36,758 nucleotides of DNA from NCBI GenBank assembly GCA_030688685.1, contig JAUYJF010000002.1:1-36758 (forward strand). Direction: 5' to 3'. The position numbers and the translations under genes were made by a program. This DNA comes from Candidatus Yanofskyibacteriota bacterium. Lineage in GTDB: Bacteria > Patescibacteriota > Minisyncoccia > Minisyncoccales > UBA10102. Positions 1-10,986 of the stretch are shown here, piece after piece (position 1 is the first letter of the stretch; every line of letters begins with the position of its first letter). Below the pieces are notes generated by a model. It was not told the origin of the DNA, did no database searches, and saw only the letters and a program-made list of their open reading frames with translations.

Positions 1-2180
<2,180 letters not shown>

Positions 2181-2258
2181 TGGAGGGCTGGCAATTTGTG
2201 CCCGTTACTTCACTGTTCGCATACCAACTATTTGAGATACCAAACAAGCACAGAAAGA

Positions 2259-2380
2259 GCGTTTAGATGGCGGCTATACCAGGAGTGCTCCACCCGTTCC
2301 CATTCCGAACACGGAAGTGAAATCTCCTCAGGCCGATGGTAGTCCGAAAGGGCAAGAGTAGGTAGCCGCCGTCTAAGCGC
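2259..2380 (+). rRNA. rrf: 5S ribosomal RNA
   Basis: Contains the diagnostic core CCCGTTCCCATTCCGAAC and GAAGTGAAA (2292-2325) and CCGATGGTAGT (2333-2343). A long closing stem pairs AGAGCGTTTAGATGGCGGC (from 2256) with GCCGCCGTCTAAGCGCTCT (to 2383), so the exact ends are uncertain by a few bases. It lies about 80 nt after the 23S end; the spacer holds no tRNA and no other feature I can recognise. Confidence 0.93.
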
Positions 2381-2383
2381 TCT

Positions 2384-2412
2384 TTGCGTATGCGGGAACT
2401 TATCCGTATAAT
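2384..2412 (+). promoter_or_regulatory. Probable promoter of the mreC cluster
   Basis: TTGCGT (2384-2389), 17-nt spacer, perfect TATAAT (2407-2412). The -10 box ends 9 nt before the mreC ATG, so the transcript would start at or just before the start codon. Confidence 0.6.
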
Positions 2413-2421
2413 GGTTTCAGG

Positions 2422-3204
2422 ATGAAACAGATTCAAACGCAGCGCAGAATAACCTTTTTCGTTCTGATTCTGCTTCTCGCGCTGCTCGCTTCAAATCTTA
2501 TTTCGGATTCTTTCCGCGCAACCGTGTTGCAGGTTTTTTCTCCCATGCAGTCTATCGCATGGAATATGGGAAAAACTGTAAGCGGCGTTTTTCCTTTTCC
2601 GGATGTTTCTCAACAGAATGAGATGCTGCAGCAAGAGAATCTCGAACTTCGCTTTGAAAATACCGCCCTTCAAAATGCTCTTTTGGAAAATGAGGAGCTC
2701 AAGAACGCGCTCCAGCTTCAAGAAGAGAGCGAATTTTCTTTGGCTGCGGGAAGAATTGTTGGCAAATCAATAGGGGAGGACCGAATACTGGTGCGAATGG
2801 GGCCGGATGTTGATGTGCGCCAGCGCATGCCCGTGGTGACAGCCCAAGGAGTCGCGGTAGGCACTGTTGGCCGTGTTTTAGGCTCTATGATTGAAATACT
2901 CTTGCTTTCACACCCTGACTCCTCCGTGGACGCGAAGGTCTCTGGCGGGCGCGGCATCATACGGGGAGAAGGGCGATTTCAAATAACTCTGCATCTTTTG
3001 CCTCGCGAGATTGCTCTGCAGGCAGGAGACACGGTTGCTACAAGTATAGGAGGAGGCCTCTTTCCTGATAATTATCTCATTGGGACTGTTTCAGCCGTGG
3101 AGAAAAAGGACACAGAACCTTTTCAAAAGGCATTCCTTTCTCCATTTTTTTCTTTAGAATCAAGCGAGATTGTGTTTGTGATCACAAATTTCCTTTCCCC
3201 ATGA
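2422..3204 (+). CDS. mreC: Rod shape-determining protein MreC
   Basis: MreC is the bitopic periplasmic scaffold of the elongasome, linking MreB/MreD to PBP2 during lateral wall growth. The 260-residue protein shows an N-terminal membrane segment (about residues 10-28), a coiled coil rich in Glu, Leu and Asn (about 63-100), and the beta-rich MreC domain, including the segment VVTAQGVAVGTVGRV and a SSVDAKVSG stretch. Length is normal for the family. It has no Shine-Dalgarno, and the promoter -10 lies 9 nt upstream. It overlaps mreD by 4 nt (ATGA) and heads a run of wall genes. Confidence 0.95.
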   Translation: MKQIQTQRRITFFVLILLLALLASNLISDSFRATVLQVFSPMQSIAWNMGKTVSGVFPFPDVSQQNEMLQQENLELRFENTALQNALLENEELKNALQLQEESEFSLAAGRIVGKSIGEDRILVRMGPDVDVRQRMPVVTAQGVAVGTVGRVLGSMIEILLLSHPDSSVDAKVSGGRGIIRGEGRFQITLHLLPREIALQAGDTVATSIGGGLFPDNYLIGTVSAVEKKDTEPFQKAFLSPFFSLESSEIVFVITNFLSP

Positions 3205-3503
3205 AAATGTTTTTTCTTAATAGCGTTCTCTTTTCTTTTTTGACGCTTATTCAGGTAAGCGTCCTGCCGCATGTGGGTATATGGTGGAGCGTGCCAAATC
3301 TTATCCTCCTGGCTGTGACCCTTATTAATTTGTTGGAACCGGGCGATTCTTCGTTTGGGATTGTTGCCGCCTTTGTCGGAGGCTTGTTTTGGGATATTTT
3401 TTCATTCCAGCTCTTGGGATTGGGAGCCAGTACGCTTGTGATAGTCGCCTTGCTTATTAAGATAGGAAAACAAAGCTATGTCCGCATTCCGCTTCTTTCA
3501 TAA
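3201..3503 (+). CDS. mreD: Rod shape-determining protein MreD
   Basis: A 100-residue, strongly hydrophobic protein with about four membrane segments. MreD is an integral-membrane elongasome component. The assignment rests on position (mreC-mreD-PBP2), the hydrophobic profile, and the PNLILLAVTLINLL and GGLFWDIFSFQLLG segments that match the family pattern. It is shorter than typical MreD (about 160 residues), and its end lies inside the PBP2 gene (26-nt overlap). Family membership is therefore likely, but the C-terminal helix or helices may be missing. Confidence 0.8.
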   Translation: MKMFFLNSVLFSFLTLIQVSVLPHVGIWWSVPNLILLAVTLINLLEPGDSSFGIVAAFVGGLFWDIFSFQLLGLGASTLVIVALLIKIGKQSYVRIPLLS

Positions 3504-5403
3504 CAAGCGGCAATTTCGTGTTGCCCGGGAGTTTTCTGAAATTGAGCCCCAAGAGGTGCTTTTGGATAAGTTGGCTCGCGATCGGGAGTCCCAGGAACTT
3601 GGGGAAAAACGTCTGGAGGTTCCTCTGTCTCAGAGTATTCTCAGGGCGGTATATGGCACTTTTGTCCTCATCGCAATTCTTTTTCTTGGTAAGTCATTTC
3701 TTCTGCAGGTTGCCGCGCATGAGGAAATGGCTGCGGCAGCCGCCAGGAATACGCTGCGTTCAATTCCGGTGTTCGCGGATCGCGGGGTCATCTATGACCG
3801 ATACGGAGTACAACTCGCGTTCAATGGAGCAAGTTTTGATCTCTTGTGCGACAGGCGCGATATCCCCGCTTCTCTCAATATCCGGGAACGGCTCCTGGAA
3901 ATTCTCTTAGAAATAAGCGGATCTCATGCCACAGAGATTCAAAAAGTGTTTGAAGAAGGAATATCACCTCAAGTTGTTATTCAGAAAAATCTTACGCATG
4001 AGCAGCTTCTTCTTTGGGAGACAAGGAAAACTGAAGGAGAGGGGTGTCAGGTGCAGGAGAATATTGCACGAGTATACAAAGACGGCTCTCTCTTTGCTCA
4101 TCTCATTGGATACACCGCGAATATTTCCGCGCAAGAGTTTAAGGACAGAACTGATTACTTTGTCCAGGAGAATATCGGCAAGATGGGGGTTGAGAGATCG
4201 TATCAGGATGAGCTGCGCGGCAGACATGGAAAGATTGTTATGGAAAAAGATTCATTTGGAAATCTGGTCCAAGAGCACGGAAGAGTGGATGCTCTGCCAG
4301 GAAGGAGTATACAGCTCTGGGCTGACGCAGGCCTCCAGCGCGCGCTTGCTGAGTCCATGCAAACAGCGCTTGCGAAGATCGGAGTGCGGAAGGGAGCAGC
4401 CGTAGCCCTTGATCCAAGAAATGGGGGAGTGCTTGCTCTGGTAAGTTTCCCTTCCTTTGACAGTAATCTGTTTTCACAGCCTATATCAGTGAATGACTGG
4501 AACTCCATATCGCAGGATCCTGACCGTCCCTTATTCAATCGCGCGATCGCAGGATCAGGATACCCAAGCGGTTCTGTGATAAAGCCGCTCATTGGTCTGG
4601 CAGCTTTGCAGGAGGGAATCATCAGTGCGAACACGGCTCTGGAGACGCCTTTGTCCCTGTGCGTGCAGAATATATATACAGGAGAAGACGAGTGCTTTGC
4701 GGACTGGACGTTTCACCCGGGAAGAAACGATGTAAAGAGATCTCTTGCTGAATCCATTAACCCTTTTTTCTACAAGATCGGAGGAGGACACAAAGAGTTT
4801 CAGGGTTTGGGCGCGGCAAAAATCAAAGAGTACTTGGAACTTTTTGGATGGGGAGAAAGAACCGGCATTGATATCCCGAACGAGGGAGGTGGAGTGCTCC
4901 CCCTTCTGGGCCCAAACTGGCGCCTTGGAGATACGTATCACCTTTCCATTGGGCAAGGACCATTTGCGGTAACGCCGCTTCAAGTTGCCACAGCATTCGC
5001 TGCCATTGCCAATGGGGGAACGCTCTTTGAGCCCCAAGTTGTGCGTACGATATTTGATGACTCTCTGAGCGAGACACAGGAACCGAAAATTCTCAAAGAA
5101 GGGTTTCTGGACGCAGAAAATGGGAGGGTCATTCGCGAAGGAATGCGCCAGACGGTGATCAATGGGACAGCGACCGGTTTTCTGGACAGGATACCAGCTG
5201 CTGTCGCGGTCAAGACGGGATCTGCCCAAACAGGAAGGATTCACGCTGACGGACAGGAGATGCTCCATAGCTGGATTGCGGGCTTTGCTCCTTACGAGAA
5301 CCCTGAAATCGTGCTTGTTGTTATCGTGGAGGATACGAAAGTCCGCCAGCCTGCGGCCTTGGAGGTTGCGCGAGACGTCTTTCAATGGTACTTTAGCAGA
5401 TAG
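3478..5403 (+). CDS. mrdA: Penicillin-binding protein 2 (elongasome transpeptidase)
   Basis: A class B PBP that cross-links peptidoglycan during elongation. The 641 residues contain a cytoplasmic tail, one membrane anchor (about 56-76), the PBP dimerisation/pedestal region beginning with RGVIYDRYG, and a transpeptidase domain with all three motifs: S366-V-I-K369 (nucleophile), S426-I-N428 and K579-T-G581. The start chosen overlaps mreD by 26 nt; no other in-frame ATG gives a full membrane anchor. greA follows after 7 nt. An intact active site implies a real beta-lactam target. Confidence 0.95.
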   Translation: MSAFRFFHNKRQFRVAREFSEIEPQEVLLDKLARDRESQELGEKRLEVPLSQSILRAVYGTFVLIAILFLGKSFLLQVAAHEEMAAAAARNTLRSIPVFADRGVIYDRYGVQLAFNGASFDLLCDRRDIPASLNIRERLLEILLEISGSHATEIQKVFEEGISPQVVIQKNLTHEQLLLWETRKTEGEGCQVQENIARVYKDGSLFAHLIGYTANISAQEFKDRTDYFVQENIGKMGVERSYQDELRGRHGKIVMEKDSFGNLVQEHGRVDALPGRSIQLWADAGLQRALAESMQTALAKIGVRKGAAVALDPRNGGVLALVSFPSFDSNLFSQPISVNDWNSISQDPDRPLFNRAIAGSGYPSGSVIKPLIGLAALQEGIISANTALETPLSLCVQNIYTGEDECFADWTFHPGRNDVKRSLAESINPFFYKIGGGHKEFQGLGAAKIKEYLELFGWGERTGIDIPNEGGGVLPLLGPNWRLGDTYHLSIGQGPFAVTPLQVATAFAAIANGGTLFEPQVVRTIFDDSLSETQEPKILKEGFLDAENGRVIREGMRQTVINGTATGFLDRIPAAVAVKTGSAQTGRIHADGQEMLHSWIAGFAPYENPEIVLVVIVEDTKVRQPAALEVARDVFQWYFSR

Positions 5404-5410
5404 ACAGTGT

Positions 5411-5866
5411 ATGGAATATATCACAAAGGAGGGCCTGGAAAAGCTGAAGCAGGAGCTTGAGGTCCTGAAAAACGTAAAACGGAGAGAAGTAGCAGCGCGT
5501 CTGCAAAACGCGGCGGCCCAAGGGGACCTGTCGGAGAACTTTGATTACTCGGACGCGAAGGAAGAAATGGAGTTTGTGGAGCGAAGGATCGCCGAGTTAG
5601 AGGCGTTCCTTTTGAGCGCGACAGTTGTTTCTGAGACGCGCACAGGGAATACCGTAGAGGTGGGATCGCGTGTTTCTCTCAATGGGCCAGACGGGTTCTC
5701 TCTCGATATTGTCATCACAGGACCCAGGGAGGCAGATCCTCTCAGTGGGAAAATCTCTTCTGAATCTCCTCTCGGGAACGCGCTTTTGGGAAAGAAGAAG
5801 GGAGACAGCGTTGCGGTGGAGACGCCGGGAGGAAAGGCGGCGTATACGATAAAAGCTATTGAGTAA
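5411..5866 (+). CDS. greA: Transcription elongation factor GreA
   Basis: GreA rescues backtracked RNA polymerase by stimulating transcript cleavage through acidic residues at the tip of its coiled coil. The 151-residue protein has the N-terminal coiled coil with the GDLSENFDYSDAKE tip (acidic D and E present) and the FKBP-like C-terminal domain with SPLGNALLGKKKGD. The ATG at 5411 gives the normal N-terminus (MEYITKEGLEKL); the frame is open further upstream only as a shadow of PBP2. It lies just before lysS. A second, stand-alone Gre C-terminal domain is encoded at 24596-24859. Confidence 0.96.
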   Translation: MEYITKEGLEKLKQELEVLKNVKRREVAARLQNAAAQGDLSENFDYSDAKEEMEFVERRIAELEAFLLSATVVSETRTGNTVEVGSRVSLNGPDGFSLDIVITGPREADPLSGKISSESPLGNALLGKKKGDSVAVETPGGKAAYTIKAIE

Positions 5867-5873
5867 ATCTCGT

Positions 5874-7343
5874 ATGGCAGGATTTTCGGAAATCAAAAAA
5901 GAACGATTGAAAAAACTGGAGCTTCTTGAAAAAACAGGGCAAGCCTCGTATCCTTCAGATACAAAACGCACGCATACCGCAGAGGAAGCTGTTTCTCAGT
6001 TTTCTCAACTTTCTAAAAGCGAAAAAGAGATAATCCTCGCAGGGCGCATCCGAACGATTCGGGAACACGGAGGATCCACCTTTTTTCATCTGGAAGATGG
6101 AACAGGGATGTTCCAGGCGTATATGAAAAAAGACGGGGTAGGGGAGCAATCGTACCAGCTCTTTTTGGATTGTTTTGATATCGGAGACTTTATCCAGGTT
6201 CGGGGTATTCTCTTTGAAACGAAAAAGGGAGAAAAGACCCTGCAGGTCACAGACTACAGGCTTCTGGCAAAATCTCTTTTGCCTCTTCCCGACAAATGGC
6301 ACGGCCTTCAGGATATGGAAGAAAGGTTTAGAAAACGATATCTTGATTTGATTTTCAACAAAGACGTGAAGGCAATATTCGCCACAAGAGCTGAGATTAC
6401 CAAAGCAATTCGCGGATTTTTAGAGCAAGAAAAGTTTCTTGAGGTGGAAACCCCGGTTTTGCAAACCATGTACGGGGGAGCGGATGCTCAGCCCTTTGTC
6501 ACGCGTATCAATGCTTTTGACATGGATATGTATCTCCGCATTTCCCTGGAGCTTCCGTTAAAGCGCCTCATCGTGGGAGGATTTGAAAAAGTATACGAGC
6601 TGGGACGGGTGTTCCGAAACGAAGGAGTGGACCGTCAGCACAATCCCGATTTTACCATGCTTGAGTTCTACTGGGCGTACGCTGACTATAAGGACATGAT
6701 GCGACTGACTGAGCGCATGTTTGTCTCTGTCTTGCAGCAGGTGTTTGGGAAAACGATAATTTCGTACGAGGGAAAAAAACTGGACTTTACAACCCCATGG
6801 CCGAGGATTGAATACGCGGATCTTTTTTCGCAGTACGCGAAGATTGATATTTCCTCCATGAACCGGGACGCGCTGTTCAAGAAAGCGAAAGAACTGGGGG
6901 CGAATGTGGAGGAAACATTTAGCAAGGCGCGCATTGAAGATGCCATCTATAAGAAAGTAATCCGTCCCAATCTTTGGGACCCTGTGTTTGTGATTCATCA
7001 TCCCGCTGAAATGATGCCCCTGGCAAAGCAATCGGCAAAAGATCCAAAGAAAGCGGAATCCTTTCAGCTTCTTGCTGCTGGCGGATGGGAATTGGTGAAA
7101 GCGTATTCAGAACAAAACGATCCGCAGATTCAAAGAAAAGCATTTGAAGAGCAGGAGGGATTATTCCGGAAGGGGCTGGAGGACGCCCAGCGCATGGACG
7201 CTGATTTTATTGAAGCCTTGGAATATGGTATGCCTCCCACAGCAGGCTTTGGCATGGGTATTGACCGGCTTACGACCCTTCTCACTGATTCTCATTCTCT
7301 CCGGGAGGTTATCCTGTTTCCAACAATGAAGCCGAAAGAATAA
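5874..7343 (+). CDS. lysS: Lysyl-tRNA synthetase, class II
   Basis: Charges tRNA-Lys; a tRNA-Lys(UUU) gene lies at 23497. The 489-residue protein has an N-terminal OB-fold anticodon-binding domain (about 45-140), class II motif 1, motif 2 around FRNEGVDRQHNPDFTMLEFYW, and motif 3 in GFGMGIDRLTTLL with the conserved Gly-Arg-type ending replaced by GIDRL as usual in LysS. The ATG at 5874 was preferred over a TTG at 5859 that overlaps greA. serS starts 3 nt after its stop, suggesting co-translation. Confidence 0.96.
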   Translation: MAGFSEIKKERLKKLELLEKTGQASYPSDTKRTHTAEEAVSQFSQLSKSEKEIILAGRIRTIREHGGSTFFHLEDGTGMFQAYMKKDGVGEQSYQLFLDCFDIGDFIQVRGILFETKKGEKTLQVTDYRLLAKSLLPLPDKWHGLQDMEERFRKRYLDLIFNKDVKAIFATRAEITKAIRGFLEQEKFLEVETPVLQTMYGGADAQPFVTRINAFDMDMYLRISLELPLKRLIVGGFEKVYELGRVFRNEGVDRQHNPDFTMLEFYWAYADYKDMMRLTERMFVSVLQQVFGKTIISYEGKKLDFTTPWPRIEYADLFSQYAKIDISSMNRDALFKKAKELGANVEETFSKARIEDAIYKKVIRPNLWDPVFVIHHPAEMMPLAKQSAKDPKKAESFQLLAAGGWELVKAYSEQNDPQIQRKAFEEQEGLFRKGLEDAQRMDADFIEALEYGMPPTAGFGMGIDRLTTLLTDSHSLREVILFPTMKPKE

Positions 7344-7346
7344 TCT

Positions 7347-8603
7347 ATGCTGGATATTTCATTTATTCGGGAAAACCCAGAAAAGGTAAAACAAGCGATG
7401 AAAGACCGCGGTGTTGTTGCGGATATCGCCCTGATTCTGGAAACAGACAAGGTATATCGGAATAAATTGCGCGGCGTGGAAGAGCTCAGAGCTGAATTAA
7501 ACGCTCTTTCAAAGAAGATTGCTCAAGTTTCCCAGGATGAGCGCGAGGAGAGCATCAAGGAGGGAAAGCGGGTGAAGGAACAGCTCGCGGTGCGTGAAGA
7601 AGAGGCAAAGGAGCTGGAGAACCATGTGCAGGCGCTTCTGGTACAGCTTCCTAATATTCCGCATGAGGAGGTACCAGCTGGGGGCGAAGAAAACAACCGC
7701 GTTCTTCGACAGATAGGGGAGAAACCAGCATTTGATTTTCCTCCGAAAGATCATCTGACGCTGGGAGAGAAGCTGGGGCTTATTGATATTGAACGGGCGG
7801 CAAAAGTTGCGGGATCACGCTTCGCGTATCTCACGCATGACGCCGTATTGCTTGAATTTGCGCTGGTGCGGTTCGTTCTGGATGCTGCGGTGCGGGAGGG
7901 ATTTGTCCCCATTCTCCCCCCTGTTCTTATTCGTGCTGAAATGATGCAGAAAATGGGGTATGTGGATACTCCTGAGGATCTGGCTGAACGCTACTACCTG
8001 GAGAAAGAAGGCATGTTTCTGGTGGGAACCGCAGAGCAAGCAGTGGGACCAATGCACGCGGGAGAAATATTTCATGAGAAAGAACTTCCCAAGCGCTACG
8101 CCGCTTTTTCTTCGTGCTTCCGCGAAGAAGCGGGCTCCTATGGGAAAGATACAAAGGGAATCTTGCGTGTGCACCAATTTGATAAAGTTGAACTCGTAAG
8201 CTTTGCTCATCCTGAACGATCATGGGAAGAGCATCAATTTTTGCTTCAATTTGAAGAGAAGCTGTGGCAGCAGCTCGGTATACCCTACCAGGTGGTTCAA
8301 CTTGCCGCAGGTGACATGTCGCGGCCGTCTGCTTCCACTCTTGATATTGAAGCTTGGCTTCCGGGACAAGAGAGGTATCGGGAAGTGAGTTCTTGCTCCA
8401 ATACCACGGACTATCAAGCAAGGCGTCTGAATATTCGCTATCGGGGAAAAGAGGGAACTCGTTTTGTGCATATGCTCAATGCTACGGGATTCCCCATTGG
8501 CAGAACAATTATAGCGATTCTGGAGAACTACCAGCAGAAAGACGGATCAATTCGGATTCCTGAGGTTCTCCAAGGATTCATGGGAAAGGAAAGCATTGCA
8601 TAA
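7347..8603 (+). CDS. serS: Seryl-tRNA synthetase
   Basis: Charges tRNA-Ser. The 418 residues start MLDISFIRENPEKV, followed by the long antiparallel coiled-coil arm (about 30-100) that reads the tRNA-Ser variable arm. The class II core includes FREEAGSYGKDTKGILRVHQF (split here for clarity: FREEAG, then GILRVHQF) and motif 3 with NATGFPIGRTIIAILE. Length is normal. It is tightly packed between lysS and the hydrolase gene. Confidence 0.96.
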   Translation: MLDISFIRENPEKVKQAMKDRGVVADIALILETDKVYRNKLRGVEELRAELNALSKKIAQVSQDEREESIKEGKRVKEQLAVREEEAKELENHVQALLVQLPNIPHEEVPAGGEENNRVLRQIGEKPAFDFPPKDHLTLGEKLGLIDIERAAKVAGSRFAYLTHDAVLLEFALVRFVLDAAVREGFVPILPPVLIRAEMMQKMGYVDTPEDLAERYYLEKEGMFLVGTAEQAVGPMHAGEIFHEKELPKRYAAFSSCFREEAGSYGKDTKGILRVHQFDKVELVSFAHPERSWEEHQFLLQFEEKLWQQLGIPYQVVQLAAGDMSRPSASTLDIEAWLPGQERYREVSSCSNTTDYQARRLNIRYRGKEGTRFVHMLNATGFPIGRTIIAILENYQQKDGSIRIPEVLQGFMGKESIA

Positions 8604-8607
8604 ACGT

Positions 8608-9384
8608 ATGGAAAAAGCGCAAGAGCAGAAAATCAAGTTGGACGCCAGAACCGCGTTTCTCAAAAGCGCGGGAGAGGGGAGGAACCTCCTTATTATTCAT
8701 GGATGGGGGGGATCCTCTGACTCCTGGGCAAAAGTACAGGAACATCTGGCGGGATCCGGGTTTCGGGTTATTGTTCCGGATATTCCGGGATTTGGCAAAA
8801 CTCCAGCCCCAGAGCAGGTATGGGGTACGGATGAATACGCGGCATGGATTGACGCTCTGGCAGGACAGCTGCATCTGCAGTCATTTGTTCTTCTGGGGCA
8901 TTCCTTTGGAGGGCAAATGGCCATTAAGTACGCGCTCTTGCATCCAGACAAAGTGGAAAAGCTTATTCTGGTTGCTCCCGCCGCCATCAGAACAAAACCC
9001 GGGCTGAAAGAACGGGTCTTAAGTCCGATCGCGAAAGTACTAAAGCTTCTGCTGGAACTCTTTCCGGAGCATCAGAGAGAACGGATCCGCGCGTTTGGAT
9101 ACAAGGTGATACGCCGGCGTGATTATTCAAAAGCGAAAGGCATTATGCGCAAAGTATTCCAGAAAGTCATCCGGGAGGATTTATCTCCTCGCTTTGCCTA
9201 CCTGCGCCCTGAGACGCTTTTGCTTTGGGGAAAAGAAGACACGCTTACTCCGCTGCGGGAGGCCCATGAACTTGACCAGCGGCTCCCTCACGCGACACTC
9301 AAGGTATTCGCCCAGCATGGGCACAACCTGCATGCGGAGATGCCAGAAGAGCTCTCAAAAGAAATCGTAAAGTTTCTCTCCTAA
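8608..9384 (+). CDS. Alpha/beta-hydrolase fold protein
   Basis: A 258-residue cytosolic protein of the alpha/beta-hydrolase superfamily. The oxyanion segment HGWGGSSDSW, the nucleophile elbow G-H-S99-F-G-G, the acid D211 (WGKEDTLTP) and a histidine in GHNLHAE (H239 or the preceding HGH) form a complete catalytic triad. The substrate cannot be predicted; such esterase/lipase/lactonase-like enzymes are diverse. The ATG at 8608 was chosen over a TTG at 8596 that overlaps serS. It is followed 2 nt later by murF, so it belongs to the wall operon, but a wall role is only inferred from position. Confidence 0.88.
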   Translation: MEKAQEQKIKLDARTAFLKSAGEGRNLLIIHGWGGSSDSWAKVQEHLAGSGFRVIVPDIPGFGKTPAPEQVWGTDEYAAWIDALAGQLHLQSFVLLGHSFGGQMAIKYALLHPDKVEKLILVAPAAIRTKPGLKERVLSPIAKVLKLLLELFPEHQRERIRAFGYKVIRRRDYSKAKGIMRKVFQKVIREDLSPRFAYLRPETLLLWGKEDTLTPLREAHELDQRLPHATLKVFAQHGHNLHAEMPEELSKEIVKFLS

Positions 9385-9386
9385 GA

Positions 9387-10982
9387 ATGGAGCAATTTTT
9401 CCTCGGTTCTCTTTTGGTGTTCTGGCTTATCAGGGCCGCGAAAGCATCCCTGTTCTGGCTGTCTTTGTGGCAGGTCAAATCCTACCAAGTTGGGAGATTC
9501 TTGGATCATTTTCGCACCGCGCAGGGAAAGAAACTGCTTCTGTATCCGCTTCTCGGGGTAAAGGTTATCGGCCTTTCTCTTTTTTTCGCCTTTGATTCCC
9601 CATTCATCCCGTTGCTGTTTTTATTCCTTGTGTATGGGGCAGAAGCAGGGAAAACAGTACTGGATGTCATGGGGAGGAGGATCCGCGTTCCTGTGCTCAC
9701 GAGTAAATCCATTCCGCTGATCGGGATTGCCCTGGGACTCGTGTTTCTTGTTCTTTTCGCAACGCGGGACCCGAGGGTCCTTGTCTTATATGATATTTTT
9801 ATCCCTCTTGTTGTGTTTCTGATCGTATCAGCTCTCCAGCCTTTCAATCTGATTGCGCGTGAGCTTCTGATTCTCCGTCCTGCCAGAAAAAGACGGGCGC
9901 AATTTCCCAACCTCATTACCATCGGCATTACCGGTTCCTACGGGAAGACAACAACCAAAGAAATTCTTTCTCATATTCTTTCCGCAAAGTATGCTGTTCT
10001 GAAAACCCCAGAGCACCTCAATTCTGAGGTGGGAATAGCAAGAACCATCTTGAAAGATCTCAAGCGGGAACACCAGGTGTTTGTATGTGAAATGGGGGCG
10101 TACAAGAAAGGAGAAATTGCCATGTTTTCTAAAATATCCCAACCCACTATGGGAATTGTGACGGGAGTTAATGAGCAGCATTTAGCTACCTTTGGCTCCA
10201 TGAAAAACCTCTTGAGCGGGGAGGGGGGAAAAGAGTTAGTGTCTTCTCTGCCGAATGGGGGAGTGCTTGTAGTGAATGGCAATAACGCGTACGCGAGGGA
10301 TCTTGAAGCTCCCAAGCTGAAGAAGAAAACAGCGGGATTTTCCAGAGCATACGATGTTTGGGCGGAAGGCGTACAACAGCAGAAAACAAGTATTTCTTTT
10401 CTTGCCCATTCCAGAGATGGAGACTCTGCCGCGTTCACCGTGAATCTCCTGGGCGGCCACAACGTGGAAAATATTCTTGTGTCCGCAAGTCTCGCCAAAG
10501 AGCTGGGAATGAGCATGCGAGAGATCGCGGAACGCTGTAAGAGTATCGTGCCTGAACTGGGCGCTTTGAAATTGCGGAAGAGCAGAGAAGGAATGAACGT
10601 GGTGGACTCCACGTATTCTGCGAATCCGGACGGGGTGCGCGCGTCCCTGGAATATCTTGCGGTATGGCCCGGCAAAAAAGCGATTGTCCTGCCTTCTCTT
10701 ATTGAACTGGGGGAGGCTTCTGCGGATGTCCATCAGAATATAGGGGAGAAGATAGGAGAGGTATGCAGCTTGGCAATTGTCACCACAGCTGATCATTTCA
10801 ATGAATTGAAGGCAGGGGCGATCAAGGCAGGAATGACAGAAAAGAGTGTGATCATGAGCGCCAATCCCCAGGCAATTCTTGAGCGCTTAAAAAGCCTGAG
10901 AGGGCCAGAAGATATTATTCTTTTAGAGGGAGGAAAAGAAAGCGCGACGCAGACAGAACTGAAGCGTTTGCTGTTTTCATAA
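9387..10982 (+). CDS. murF: MurF-like Mur ligase with N-terminal membrane domain
   Basis: MurF adds D-Ala-D-Ala to the UDP-MurNAc tripeptide. The first 170 residues hold several hydrophobic segments (about residues 1-20, 45-85, 105-125, 130-150), which classical MurF lacks. The Mur ligase core follows: P-loop GSYGKTTTK with K187, EMGAYKKGEIA, GGHNVENILVSA, and the C-terminal STYSANPDG segment matching MurF's SYNANPDS pattern. The membrane fusion would place the last cytoplasmic precursor step at the membrane, next to MraY. A poly-gamma-glutamate or other Mur-like ligase is a less likely alternative. Confidence 0.85.
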   Translation: MEQFFLGSLLVFWLIRAAKASLFWLSLWQVKSYQVGRFLDHFRTAQGKKLLLYPLLGVKVIGLSLFFAFDSPFIPLLFLFLVYGAEAGKTVLDVMGRRIRVPVLTSKSIPLIGIALGLVFLVLFATRDPRVLVLYDIFIPLVVFLIVSALQPFNLIARELLILRPARKRRAQFPNLITIGITGSYGKTTTKEILSHILSAKYAVLKTPEHLNSEVGIARTILKDLKREHQVFVCEMGAYKKGEIAMFSKISQPTMGIVTGVNEQHLATFGSMKNLLSGEGGKELVSSLPNGGVLVVNGNNAYARDLEAPKLKKKTAGFSRAYDVWAEGVQQQKTSISFLAHSRDGDSAAFTVNLLGGHNVENILVSASLAKELGMSMREIAERCKSIVPELGALKLRKSREGMNVVDSTYSANPDGVRASLEYLAVWPGKKAIVLPSLIELGEASADVHQNIGEKIGEVCSLAIVTTADHFNELKAGAIKAGMTEKSVIMSANPQAILERLKSLRGPEDIILLEGGKESATQTELKRLLFS

Positions 10983-10986
10983 CGCC

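Noticed and set aside
4555-5424. Long 289-codon minus-strand frame over PBP2
   Set aside because: It has no recognisable motifs and mirrors the strongly conserved transpeptidase gene.
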